This document shows, piece by piece, positions 34,586 through 44,265 of a stretch of 64,000 bases of DNA. This DNA comes from Tetrapyrgos nigripes (Eukaryota > Basidiomycota > Agaricomycetes > Agaricales > Campanellaceae). The notes beneath the pieces are model-generated. The model saw nothing but the letters and a program-made list of their open reading frames with translations, was not told the origin of the DNA and made no database searches. The DNA lies in the NCBI GenBank assembly GCA_013368315.1, contig JAACJM010000078.1, forward strand, positions 1-64,000. The letters are read 5' to 3'. The stretch's first letter is position 1, and every line of letters begins with the position of its first letter. The translations under genes were made by a program, and so were the position numbers.

Positions 34586-34991
34586 GCAACTTGCAATGTC
34601 AGACTGCAATGTTCCAAACTTCCAGTGGACATCAAACTGTACATAAAGTGGCAGATCAGAGCTTTCCTTGCGACGTGTTGAACGTACTAGTAGCTGAAGT
34701 CTAATCTTAGATTAAAAGAAAGTGTAGGTAGTAAAGGAAAGCACGTAAACCAATCAGGTCTATGAGTGAGCCTGGTATAAGGGAAAGATGTAGAGTATGT
34801 ACTAAAAATGTTATTAAAGCTGGTAGAATATTCAAACGAGCGTAGTGAGATATTGTAACGAGAGTGAAAAGAAATAGGGAATATCAGGGAGAACGGAATT
34901 TGACGGAAAGTACCTTGAGAAAGAAAGAGTTACGGGTAATAGGCTGTAATGATCGAGAAGTATGCAGGAGGACGATGATCGCACAAGAGAA

Positions 34992-36639
34992 CTAGATTCG
35001 CCTTGGACCCCAGAGTCCAAAAGCGAAGTGTTCGCTTGCTGGATCTGGTACGAAAGGCTCCTGACGGTCACTCTGGAATTCATAGCCAGGACTGGCGGCT
35101 ATGAATGAAGGTGAAATGACGGGTGCTGTACTTGAGCTTGGGATATCTGCTTGAACTATGTTCTCAGGTGTATCCTCGGCATCAGTATTGGTGAGATCGA
35201 TAGCTAGAAGAATAAAATTAGCGTGGAAGTGTTGGTTATTTATACAGTACGCACCATCGAGTCCGACCTGCGGTTCAGTTTCGGAAGCTAGAAAGAGGAT
35301 GGTCTGATTAAGACAGAAAGGAGGCTGAAGTTGAATGACGTACCACGGATGATGCGCTTCTTGCGAGGCCTGGACACCTCACCACTGTCATCGTCATCGG
35401 AGTTGTCGCTAGGACTACGTGCGCGCTTGCCTTGAAAATAAATGTCAGCGAGAGTCCTAATCATCAAAATGGCAGTAGTGACAAACCGTGATTATGTGTA
35501 ACACGTCTATCAACCCTGGCCCGCGTGAGCTCGGCATCTTCCTCTTCTTCTTCGTCACTACCATCGTCAGAGGTTTGACTAGCGTCTGAGGACTCAAGAT
35601 CACTATCCGTTTGCCATGACCGGAGCACTTTCTCAGGAACCGGGTCCTTGGTCACTAAACATAACAGTAAATCAACGTTGATCCTATAAGCAGCAATAGC
35701 GAAGAAAAACTCACCAACAACCAGCATGCTGTCGCTGAAACAATGGCGACTGTTCCTGCTCAGGTGAAATAGGTCGTTTCCATTAAAATCTGACCCCCAA
35801 GGTGACACTACTAGATCACCCATGACGCGTTGGCAAAAGAAAAATGTCGGACCGTTGGTGTCATCAAGACTATCGATATACTCCATACAGTGCGATGGCA
35901 AATAGTCCCGTAATGCCTCCATGATCTCGTGTTTCACCATGTCCCTGCTGAACAGAAAACCATCCGGTGAATCACTGGTGGAAGCGAGGGATCGTGCGTG
36001 AAGTGCTTTAAGAGAAGCACTCGTGGGTGTCTTACGCTACGTTGAGCTGGTGACCATGTACCGGGGGCGGAGGACATTGTGCTTGTTGCGATGATTAGTG
36101 TCAGCCTAATCCCAGTGAAATACACTGAGTAGATATTCGAAAATCAAACAGAGCAATTACATACCTTGACGACACCATTCGGGTTCATTGCGACGGTCTT
36201 TATACCAAAGATATTAGAAGATCCGGCCTAGACGTGATATCCAAAGCATGAGGTGAGAGGTGCAAGAGATTAAAAGAGCACATAGTCTGAGGCTCACCTT
36301 TCCTTTACCCTTAGACTTTGAGATTGTACGACGTTCTCCAGCAACCTTCACTGCAGGCCGTTTGCATTTTAATCCTTTCTTCGTCTCTGCTAGAGCTGCA
36401 GAAACCGTGGAGGAGGATGCCCCAGCAGAAGACGAAGATGTCAGCACAGACTCAATGAGTTGGTTGACCAAATCTTGATGAGACTTCCCGTTGCACTCTC
36501 GTAGGGTGTGCATTGCAGGGCCTGGCATCAAAACACTATCATCACTTCCACTACCATCTGGGTTGTCGTGGTCATCGTGGTCCTCGTCATGGTCCTCGTT
36601 GTCGTGGTCCTCGCGACTGTTGTTTGATGTCGAAGCCAT
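34992..36639 (-). CDS. Acidic nuclear-type protein carried by the transposon
   Basis: Exon 1 is complement(36298..36639) and exon 2 is complement(36165..36227). Five or six further exons follow, separated by short GT-AG introns that keep frame down to the stop at 34992. The start (MASTSNNSREDHDNEDHDEDHD) was chosen as the first ATG of a clean exon; a longer frame opens upstream. Features are an N-terminal Asp/His/Glu-rich stretch, a basic KKGLKCKRPAVK segment, a compact middle domain (MVKHEIMEALRDYLPSHCME, then GPTFFFCQRVMGDLVVSPWG), an acidic DDGSDEEEEEDAE run and a basic RPRKKRIIR that could be a nuclear localisation signal. I do not recognise the family. It lies inside the transposon termini and is transcribed in the same direction as the transposase, so it may be an accessory protein or captured cargo. 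Confidence 0.65.
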
Positions 36640-36897
36640 TGCTGACTTTGATGAGTGGAGACGGCAGGGAGTCAAAATCTTCTGGAGCACAGCTGCATGT
36701 GTCTTCTTCTTCCTGATGGCTTTCTTGTGGCGAGTGAGCATAAAAAAAGAGAGTGGAGGAAAGAACGAAGATGGTGGTACGATACTGAGAGGCGGACAGC
36801 TGTCAATGTTGTGGGTCCAAACATCGCACTGATTCCTCTTTGGGACAAATCTAAATTTGATATTAATGTGATAATGTGAAATTCGACGCTTTCTACG

Positions 36898-39295
36898 CTA
36901 AGCTAGCAATCTGTCCATTAGACACAAACCCTGTGCCCAAAGCTCTGCCCGAGGTCGCCATATTCTCTCTGGAAGAGGGATGTCGAACTGCTTTGTCCTA
37001 TTGTGGCGAGTGAAAATGGTTTCAACTGCTGGACATCGTCCATCCTCCCACTCATCCTGAAGAATGCCATAGCCTGCTGGTACACGGTCGAGGCTTCTCA
37101 ATTCACTCAACGCATCAATAAATACATGATGTGTTTCATCAGTGAATGGGTTGGAATTTCCTGGAGTATCAACCAGTTCGTAAATGGTATGATCACCGTC
37201 TTCAGCCACAATAGTTGGTAGATGATCATTTCTGTGTTCTGAGATTGCTGTAATGAAATGCAATGTAGAGCCTTTCAGAATAAGCGTTCATTGACATACC
37301 TGTCCTATTCCCATGCGCATCACTGCTATCAATCCCATACCAAGAGTCGACATCTGTAGGATACATTAAGAATGCCTGAGTAAAAATAGAATCACTCCTC
37401 TCACCTGAATCATCATCGTCATCCTGAATACCATACCACAATTCAGCATCTGTCAGGTGAGTTAAATCAATTGACTCGGATGGGGCATCAAGAAGTTAGC
37501 TCACCGCTATCATCCTCTTCATCAGGATCATGTCCAGCTCCTGTCTGATGAGCCTCACGATGGATTGGTGTACCATGCACGCCGTAGTTTTCTGCGATGT
37601 TATCTGGGTGGATACCAGAACAGTCCTCCATATAGTATCCATGTCGAAGTTTACCTAGAAAGTACAAGTCCTGATTTTTGATTGTTAGATATGAAACAAC
37701 ATATAAATAGAGTTACTCAACGTTTGGACTTCGGTCATGCCCAACATGGGAGATCGGATGGGCATTCCAATCCTTCTGAAATTCCCGGCAATCACAGTTG
37801 ATCACGTCCAGGAAAAGGGAATGTAAAAGCCATAGATGATGAGGGTTTTTCCTATCCAAATAATGGAGGCGTTCCAACCGGAAAAAGAAAGCTCTCCATG
37901 CACGAAAAAATTGGGTACCAACCTCCACCCACAGCCTCTCGATGCGAGTATTGTGTGTAGAAGATCCCCAAATGAAACTTCCCCGGCGCAAACCCTGTTT
38001 GAGAATCATCGCTACTGAGACATCTCTGTTCTCACCGCCTCGATCACCACGTACACGAGAAGGCCAATCATACTTCTCGACAGCCCTGGAAAACATCTTA
38101 AGAACAGTGGATGCACGATTATTGTCGCTGGCTTGGATTCCGGTAACCTGTTCGGCATCTAGTGAAGATGATGGAATCAAAAATCTTAATGACTTACTTT
38201 GCGTGAATATCCATCAATGCAACCATGGATGACTATACCCCACAATATCAATTTGTGATGCCCGTCAATGTGCCAGAGTGCGTTGGGATGTGATACTAGG
38301 TAGGGGACACGTTGTGTTTTCCGTACACGCCTTGCATGCAGCACATGGCCCAATTGATCCACACGTTGTAGAGATCCTATGATCCTGCGCTTTTGAAGCC
38401 GGTAACCACTCCTTCTTAAGTATCCCGTCAGATAACGAATCCCAGAAGCAGGTTTTCTCTCCTGAAAATCCTTCACTAGTTGGTCCAGTTGATCGTTTGA
38501 GATATTAGAAAACTTGTAGTCGATATTGTGCCTCTTGAGATAAGAAGTGAGAGTCTGCCTGCTCACTTTCAGTGTCCTTGCTGATTCGGAGACGTTGATG
38601 CGCCATTTGGGTGCCAATGCCTTTCGAAGATAGGAAGGATCAATGAATTTTCTCGGACATCCTCGTTTTCCAGTCCGGACAGCCGTCACAGGGTTCGGAA
38701 ATTCCAAATTAGGATTGTTTTGATCATGATCCCTACGCCAGCAGGCAAGCACATGCAATTCCAAATGAAATTCCAGGGATAGTTCATCACGATATAATGC
38801 TCACTGAGTATTCCCTGCCTCTGTAAGCCTAAGACACATTCCTGCAAATTCTTCTGCACATTCACTAACCCATCGTCAAAGTTTTTTGGATGGAGAGAAG
38901 TCATCGAGAGCAATAATCAAGGGAACAGCATCAGAAGTAATGGCCCGTAGATGAAAATCCATGCGGTGTGGATCGACACTTGGAAGAGTGAGTACCTGGC
39001 TCGATGCTTGATAAATGTTCTGGAGAGTCTGCTCTGCCGCAGTAACGTTAGGAGGCCAGTTGGCATTATGACGTGTAATAGATGGTGGTGGTAGTGGTGG
39101 TAGGGACATCGAGGCCACTTTTCCTCCACCTGTGAGACTATAAGTAGTACTGTGAAATCTGATAATCACTTCACCCACTGTATGGACCATGCAATGGACA
39201 CCGCAACAGTTCCCATGACCAATGTCCATGGCCATGAGGTAGACCTTCAGCATTGGGACTTGCTGAAGGTTGTCATTTTCCTGGCAAGCACTCAT
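36898..39295 (-). CDS. DDE/rve integrase-core transposase
   Basis: The protein resembles the integrase-core proteins common in mushroom genomes. A helix-turn-helix-like N-terminal part (NVSESARTLKVSRQTLTSYL, about 38600) and YLRRSGYRLQKRRI lead into the catalytic core. WHIDGHHKLI (about 38262) has the first Asp and VRGDRGGEN (about 38040) the second. THNTRIERLWVEVG (about 37940) has the Glu. An intron with a GTAAGT donor splits the core between YSRK and VTGIQ (near 38150-38200). After SPN, acidic exons continue (YYMEDCSGIHPDN, DDDDDS, WYGIDSSDAHG) and end with LMDRLLA at 36898. About eight introns are inferred. Near 38790-38900 no single frame is open, so either an intron or a lesion lies there, and the start at 39295 is tentative. 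It should cut and join the element ends. Confidence 0.8.
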
Positions 39296-39334
39296 CTTTA
39301 CTTGTGTTCCTTCTAAACTTAATGTTGCCTATAG

Positions 39335-40276
39335 ATCGAAAACAAGCTAGTCCAGGTTGCAACATGCCATCTTGAGAATGTCGCTGACGGACTGAAAGAT
39401 CTTCTTTCAATTCTGTCCCTTTCACGTAGTCAGACAGGATCCGGAGACACTGCCGATCTGATGTCTCAGGCCGGCACGTTCAATAATCCCATTGATATGG
39501 GTCCCACCGTAAGTAAAGAGGAGTTTTACGCTTTCTTGAACTATATTAAGCTTCTGTGCGTGTATTTCTGCTTGATCTTTCGTACTTCTTTTTGCTCATC
39601 ATATGGAGTTTGATCTAGTGAATGGAAGCCCACGCCAGAAGCTGAGAACAAAAGAGTTTTTTTGTTTGCATTGTTGAAGATCGCCCATAAATGGGGATGT
39701 GCTTCTGCGATGCGATATGCGGCAAAGGAAATCGATTCTTTAGATGGTATCTGTCCTTTTGACAAGCTCCAACTCTCTCTCTCGTATGGTGTACCCCAAT
39801 GGATTGATCGATACATTCCCTACTTCATCCAAACCCCCATCTACAAGTACAGCGACAACGATAAAACCCTTCTCAAAAACTCACCTTTCCTGTACAGTCT
39901 TATTGCAGAGGCACAAATAGCAATCTCTAACGAACGCCGTCGAATTGCCATTGGCGTGCCACCTCTGCATGAAGGTGCACCATCTTGTCGTTATTATGGC
40001 ATCAACCATAAGAGTTCATTGTGCAACCGTGCCTGGAACAAAGGCTGGTGGAACTTTTCGAAGGAACTCCTCAGACCCTATCCGTTCGAAACAAGGCTTG
40101 AAGACGCTTGGAGTATTCTCCAGGAATTCGAATTTCAAGGTGTGACAAAAGCCTGTAGAGACAAAGCCTTGGATGTTGAGGAGTCTAAGGAATTCGATGG
40201 GGAAAAGGAATTGATTCGTGAGGTCTGCAGCAAGGTCCGAGCAGAACTTCCCATGGGTCCTCTGACCATTTCCTAG
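39335..40276 (+). CDS. BTB-type C-terminal domain protein carried by the transposon (5' end unclear)
   Basis: Two exons read cleanly: 39335-39555 (GTGCGT donor) and 39619-40276. The residues after SKEEFYAFLNYIKLL, namely LLKIAHKWGCASAMRYAAKEID followed by DKLQLSLSYGVPQWIDRYIPYFI, match the layout that follows the BTB fold in many agaricomycete BTB/POZ proteins. A later segment has a CRYYGINHKSSLC-type Cys/His pattern. The N-terminal part of a BTB domain is not visible upstream: only 40 bp separate the exon from the divergent transposase start. The first in-frame ATG is at about 39460. It may therefore be a truncated host gene captured by the transposon, or lack its first exon. The transposase gene is divergent from it. 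Confidence 0.6.
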
Positions 40277-40477
40277 TACGTAGTCATAGTAATTAGATTT
40301 TTTGTTTAAGTACATAATACATCAAAGTAGTGGTTAGTGATTCAGTCTTGTTAACAAACGCAAAAGTTAGACATTCCAAAGCCTAATCCTCTTATCTTAT
40401 CAAGGTTCATCTTTGGCAGGTTTGTTGAATGTCAGCAGAGAGATAAGATTCATAGATTTGCACTGAGAGCAAAAAAA

Positions 40478-40883
40478 ATGTAGCCTCAAAAAATCGTAGC
40501 CCCGAAAAGTTGTAGCCTTGAGAAATTGTAGCATCAAAATTGTAGCATTGAGCGATCATAGCAACGAAAATTCGTAGCTTCAGGAACTCGTAGGCTCGAA
40601 TTGTAGCCTTGACAAATTGTAGCATCAAAATTGTAGCATCGAGCAATCGTAGCAATGAAAATTCGTAGCTTCAGGAACTCGTAGGCTCAAAATTGTAGCC
40701 TTGACAAATTGTAGCATCAAAATTGTAGCACCGAATGAATCGTAGCAACGAAAATTCATAGCTTCAGGAACTCGTAGGCTCCAGATCGTAGCCTTTACAA
40801 ATTGTAGCATCAAAATGGTAGCATCAAAAAATCGTAGCAACGAAAAGTCGTAGCTTCAGGAACTCGTAGGCTCGAGATCGTGA
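40478..40883 (-). repeat. Right subterminal repeat array of the transposon
   Basis: The TCGTAGC-type units run in inverse orientation to the left array. Here they form a higher-order pattern: TAGCTTCAGGAACTCGTAGG recurs near 40576, 40666, 40759 and 40851, roughly every 90 bp, with TTGTAGCATCAAAATTGTAG units between. The two ends thus share the core motif but differ in organisation. Confidence 0.85.
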
Positions 40884-40934
40884 CTTCGCAAGGTAAAACT
40901 CGGAAATTATTTTTTTAACACTTTGAACACCATA
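40884..40934 (-). repeat. Right terminal inverted repeat of the 6.6-kb transposon
   Basis: Exact reverse complement of 34280-34330, ending GAACACCATA and followed by the duplicated CCTCTC (40935-40940). Confidence 0.9.
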
Positions 40935-41778
40935 CCTCTCCGGCATTTCAGCCAACACCCTCGCCAAAGCTCCCCACCTTGTGCATCTCATTGCTTCGTC
41001 TGGAGATCCGATCATTGATGAAACTCTCGAAAAGCGAAACACCTACATCTCTGAGCCAAAGATAGATGTTTTGATCAACTTTATGATGATACAGCGAGTG
41101 GATGAAGCTTTGCCGAAGTCCTTTTGGAAAGCCGTCCTACGAGATGAATACATAGATTTCTCAAAGTTACATGCAGCCTTAGATCCAGAGCCTGGATACG
41201 ACTACACGGAGGAATTGAAGGAGTTGGTTGGTGAATATGTCATTACGAAGAAGGATTCGAAGGTTGGGAGAAAGAAGGATGTCATCGCCGAGTTGCAATG
41301 GTGCAGAGTAGCTGATTGCTATTTTACTGCGTTGCTTCTTGCTTACCCTCATCGGAAAAATGAGCTAACAACATACAGACAACTTATAGTCAGACGATTC
41401 AGAAGACATGATGCATCCATGGTCATCCGCGTCAACACAGCTATCCGTCTCGAATATGCCAGAAGCCCTATCCGTATCAACAACGATTCGCTCATTAACG
41501 ACTTGATTCTTGCAGAGAAAGACAACCCTTCACTCAAACGTGCTGCCATCGATCCCCTTCCCTTTTCTCCTGCCAACAAACTTGTTGTCTGTCACAACTG
41601 GAACGCAGGTTACTGCACAGATCCTTGTCCTGAATCTTGTCGTCATCTATGCAACATCTGTCACAACCCTACACACTGTGCTAAAGACTCTGCAAAGTGC
41701 AAGCCAGACTACGAACGTCTTCGAGACGCTGCTTACAAATGCAAAGCAGCACTATCTCAGGCTTTGGGGTGCACATAG

Positions 41779-42202
41779 TAACCCATCCACTCCAATTTTA
41801 CGCCAACCACATTCTACAATCACACCATCCATCCATCCCCATTCTACACTTACGCCATCCAAACTACATCCAAACCATCCAAACTACCATCCAAACCATC
41901 TAAACTACCATCCAAACCATCCAAACTACTGTCCGAACCATCCAAACTACCATCCGAACTTACATCCATCCATAAAATTCACAAGATCCATACATCCTAT
42001 CCATAGCTTACCAATGTTACATTCTATCTCTTTTTCTACTTTTTTTTTTCATTTTTTTTTTTCATCCGCTCACTCGCTCACATCTTTTCTCACCGCCACC
42101 ATCCCCCACACGCTCACTCACAATCTCTACATTTCGATGGGGGTGGTTGCCTCTGGTTTAACCTATTACATATGAAGCTAAGCTTGCAAGTAAGGTGGAG
42201 GT
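41779..42202 (+). other. 3' non-coding part of the gag-only element with a CCATCCAAACTA minisatellite
   Basis: From about 41830 to 41960 the sequence is built of ATCCAAACTACC-type units. T-runs follow at 42040-42065. The last 100 bp (42105-42202, ending at the purine-rich tract before the right LTR) recur at 42744-42850. Confidence 0.6.
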
Positions 42203-42469
42203 TGATGTAGGTGCTTGCACCTTCGGAGGCCTCCGCAAATAGCAAGCGGAGCCTCATCCGATACCCCTCTCTCAAACATCCATTCATCATTTCATTTATG
42301 TTTCCGATTTATTTGTTTCAGCATTTTCCAAGGATTGGTTGCAGTGGGTGCTGTGGTTTGCAGCAGAGGCTCGTTGTACACCAGTATGATCCGTCGTATA
42401 TATGATTTGATTCATCAGTTATTCTTTAGTTCAAGTTTGACCCCAACCATCTACGCATTCTTTCTTTTG
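42203..42469 (+). repeat. Right direct repeat (LTR) of the gag-only element
   Basis: It matches 33252-33512 and has an extra CGGAGGC-containing 10 bp near its start. It is followed not by obvious host sequence but by a second, shortened copy of the element's 3' interior. Confidence 0.75.
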
Positions 42470-42504
42470 CCCACCCATCCCACCCTCTTTTAATAACACA
42501 TATT

Positions 42505-42713
42505 CACCTTGGGCGGCAATGCATATTTGGGAAGATCTTTTGGGCAAACATAAATGACGAATTTATGCTTGGTGCTGGAGCTATTCCATATGGCTGTTTG
42601 GCCTCAAATCGGTCCCATATGGAGTAGACCCAGGCGAGCAAAAATGGGGCTGAAAAATCCAAAATTTAAGTTTGCACAGAGATCTTTGGAAATATGCAAC
42701 GCTGCCCAAGGTG
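42505..42713. mobile_element. 209-bp MITE with about 35-bp inverted repeats and TATT duplication
   Basis: The ends are CACCTTGGGCGGCAATGCAT and the inverse of CACCTTGGGCAGCGTTGCAT, continuing to AAGATCTTT. It is flanked by TATT at 42501-42504 and 42714-42717. The interior is non-coding. It is inserted in the shortened second copy of the gag-only element interior. Confidence 0.75.
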
Positions 42714-42743
42714 TATTACTACTACCAACATTTGTATGTATGT

Positions 42744-42850
42744 ATGGCCCACACGCTCACTCACAATCTCTACATTTCGATGGGGGCAGTTGCCTCCGGT
42801 TTGACCTATTACATACGAAGCTAAGCTTGCGAGTAAGGTGGAGGTGGAGT
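42744..42850 (+). repeat. Second copy of the 3' interior of the gag-only element
   Basis: It matches 42105-42202 closely (CACACGCTCACTCACAATCT through AGTAAGGTGGAGG). The expected following LTR is absent; the sequence changes to TGTAATGAACAGACACTGTG. This suggests a tandem LTR-interior-LTR-interior arrangement whose last LTR was lost. Confidence 0.7.
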
Positions 42851-42873
42851 GTAATGAACAGACACTGTGAATA

Positions 42874-43368
42874 TGTCATGAACTGCTACAGTTTTCTGCC
42901 CCCCTTCCTCTTCTAATTTATTATTGAACCCTTTCTCTGATCATTCATCCATTGCATTTCCTCGATAAACCCTTCAACCTTATACTTCTGACTTTGAACT
43001 TTATAAAACTTGTCAAACTCTATAATAACTGTCAATCAATCTTCCCATCTTTCTTATCTCGTATCTATGCTTCCTATCTTTAACTTGATTGATCTGATCT
43101 TCCTATCTTTCTTAACCATATGGTACCATTCTATTTTTATTTACTTTTCCCATCCCTTCGTATTCCTCATATATACTCGAGATATCTTGTAACTGATTCC
43201 CCAGTTCGTTCACTTCGTCTCCACTCCGTACTACTACTGCGCAGTAGTAGAGCCTAGTCAGCTTACTCATTTTACTTCCTCTCTATATCTCTCTCAATCT
43301 ATCTGTCTGTATCTGCTCTCTTAGTGTGTGACTTGGGTGGTTATTTGAGTGTATCGACCACCTTGACA
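42874..43368 (+). repeat. Left LTR of the Gypsy element
   Basis: 495 bp, TGTCATGAAC...CCTTGACA. It shares the whole length with 47447-47941, including a short palindrome TACTACTGCGCAGTAGTA. Confidence 0.93.
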
Positions 43369-44265
43369 CTTGAACGAACTCCCATACACCCACCTCACTA
43401 TCTTGAGTCTCTTCCTCGCCTATCTCATTCATCTTTATTCTCAAAAAATCCTTCCCCTCTTCTATCCCTATTCCATTTATACCACAAGCGTCGTTTTCCC
43501 TCATTGTAATTCGATTTCGCGTCAATTACTAGCAGACACTACTTCGAGTAGACTGCATACCCACTGAATACTTTGAGTATCAGTGTAGCAACAATTGTAT
43601 TCCCTCCTGTATACATCATCTACCCTGGCTACCAGACCGATTCATTTTATACCTGCGGTCTATACTGCTGAAGATCGTCGTCAACCCCCATATCCATTCC
43701 CACCACAACTAGTGGACGCCCATAGTCACTATAATCACTCACAGGGTATCAGGGAATGCCCATGGCTCTACAACGACAGTTTTATCTGTACTGAACATTA
43801 GATTTGGAAGTTTAGACTAGGTGAAGTAGCCTTGTCTAGATATTCACACATACAAACCACTTATAACCATGAATCCAAGGAATATACTGTCAGGATCTCT
43901 GGTCCCTTTTACATCAGAGACCATAACGAGGAACACCTTCCCCTTATCCTCGATCCAGAGCAAGACGACCCTCTCCCTTTCCCATCCACCTAGTATATGA
44001 CAAGTCGACAATCCACATCTGCAAACCCAAATCTCCCAAACCAATTATTATCAACCCAGGAACCAACCACAAGGAATATCAAGTAGCGTGGTCAGAACCA
44101 ATTGGACGGTTTAAACCGATCATACAATCGAAAATTGCAGGCCGATGTTGTTGAATTCCCATATGATCATTTCATTACTCTTCAGAATCTACAGCTATCT
44201 TTACTGAAGAGGACTTCGGCCAAGACGAAGTTCCGAATCAATGGGAAAAAGAAGTATTAGAAGAG

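Larger units (their letters stand above)
34280..40934. mobile_element. 6655-bp DNA transposon with DDE/rve transposase and two cargo-type genes
   Basis: The ends are TATGGTGTTCAAAGTG... and its exact reverse complement; the first 51 bp are identical in inverse orientation (34280-34330 and 40884-40934). The 6-bp duplication CCTCTC is at 34274-34279 and 40935-40940. Inside each terminus is an array of TCGTAGC-containing repeats in opposite orientation. Genes: an acidic nuclear-type protein (minus), an rve/DDE-type transposase (minus) and a BTB-like protein (plus). A 6-bp duplication with an IS3/retroviral-integrase-like transposase recalls the IS3EU superfamily. That placement is from memory and would need a search. 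The identical TIRs and largely open genes suggest a fairly recent insertion. Confidence 0.85.
33552..41778 (+). pseudogene. Gag-like protein gene interrupted by the 6.6-kb transposon
   Basis: The coding parts are 33552-34279 and 40941-41778. Joined, they give one frame of 521 codons, which is exactly what removal of the transposon plus one copy of its 6-bp target duplication leaves. The N-terminal part is hydrophilic and low in structure. The C-terminal part is helical and ends in a Cys/His cluster (CHNWNAGYC, CPESCRHLCNICHNPTHCAKDSAKC) that suggests RNA or DNA binding, like the zinc knuckles of gag proteins. No protease or polymerase motif occurs. As it stands the frame ends shortly inside the insertion (stop after 34304). 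Confidence 0.75.
33252..42469 (+). mobile_element. Gag-only (TR-GAG-like) LTR element, split by a DNA transposon
   Basis: Direct repeats at 33252-33512 and 42203-42469 share TGATGTAGGTGCTTGCACC and continue to CTACGCATTCTTTCTTTTG, with about ten substitutions and two indels. Between them is a single gag-like frame, interrupted by the 6655-bp element at 34280-40934. There is no sign of protease, RT or integrase of its own. A purine-rich AAGTAAGGTGGAGG immediately precedes the right repeat, at the place of a polypurine tract. Without the inserted element the unit would be about 2.6 kb. No target duplication was found. Confidence 0.75.

Noticed and set aside
36260..36879. Plus-strand frames antisense to the acidic transposon gene
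   Set aside because: The minus-strand exons are in phase over many introns; the plus frames are shadows.
42874..43368. Short open frames inside the Gypsy LTR
   Set aside because: The same frames occur in both LTRs by duplication; no protein family.
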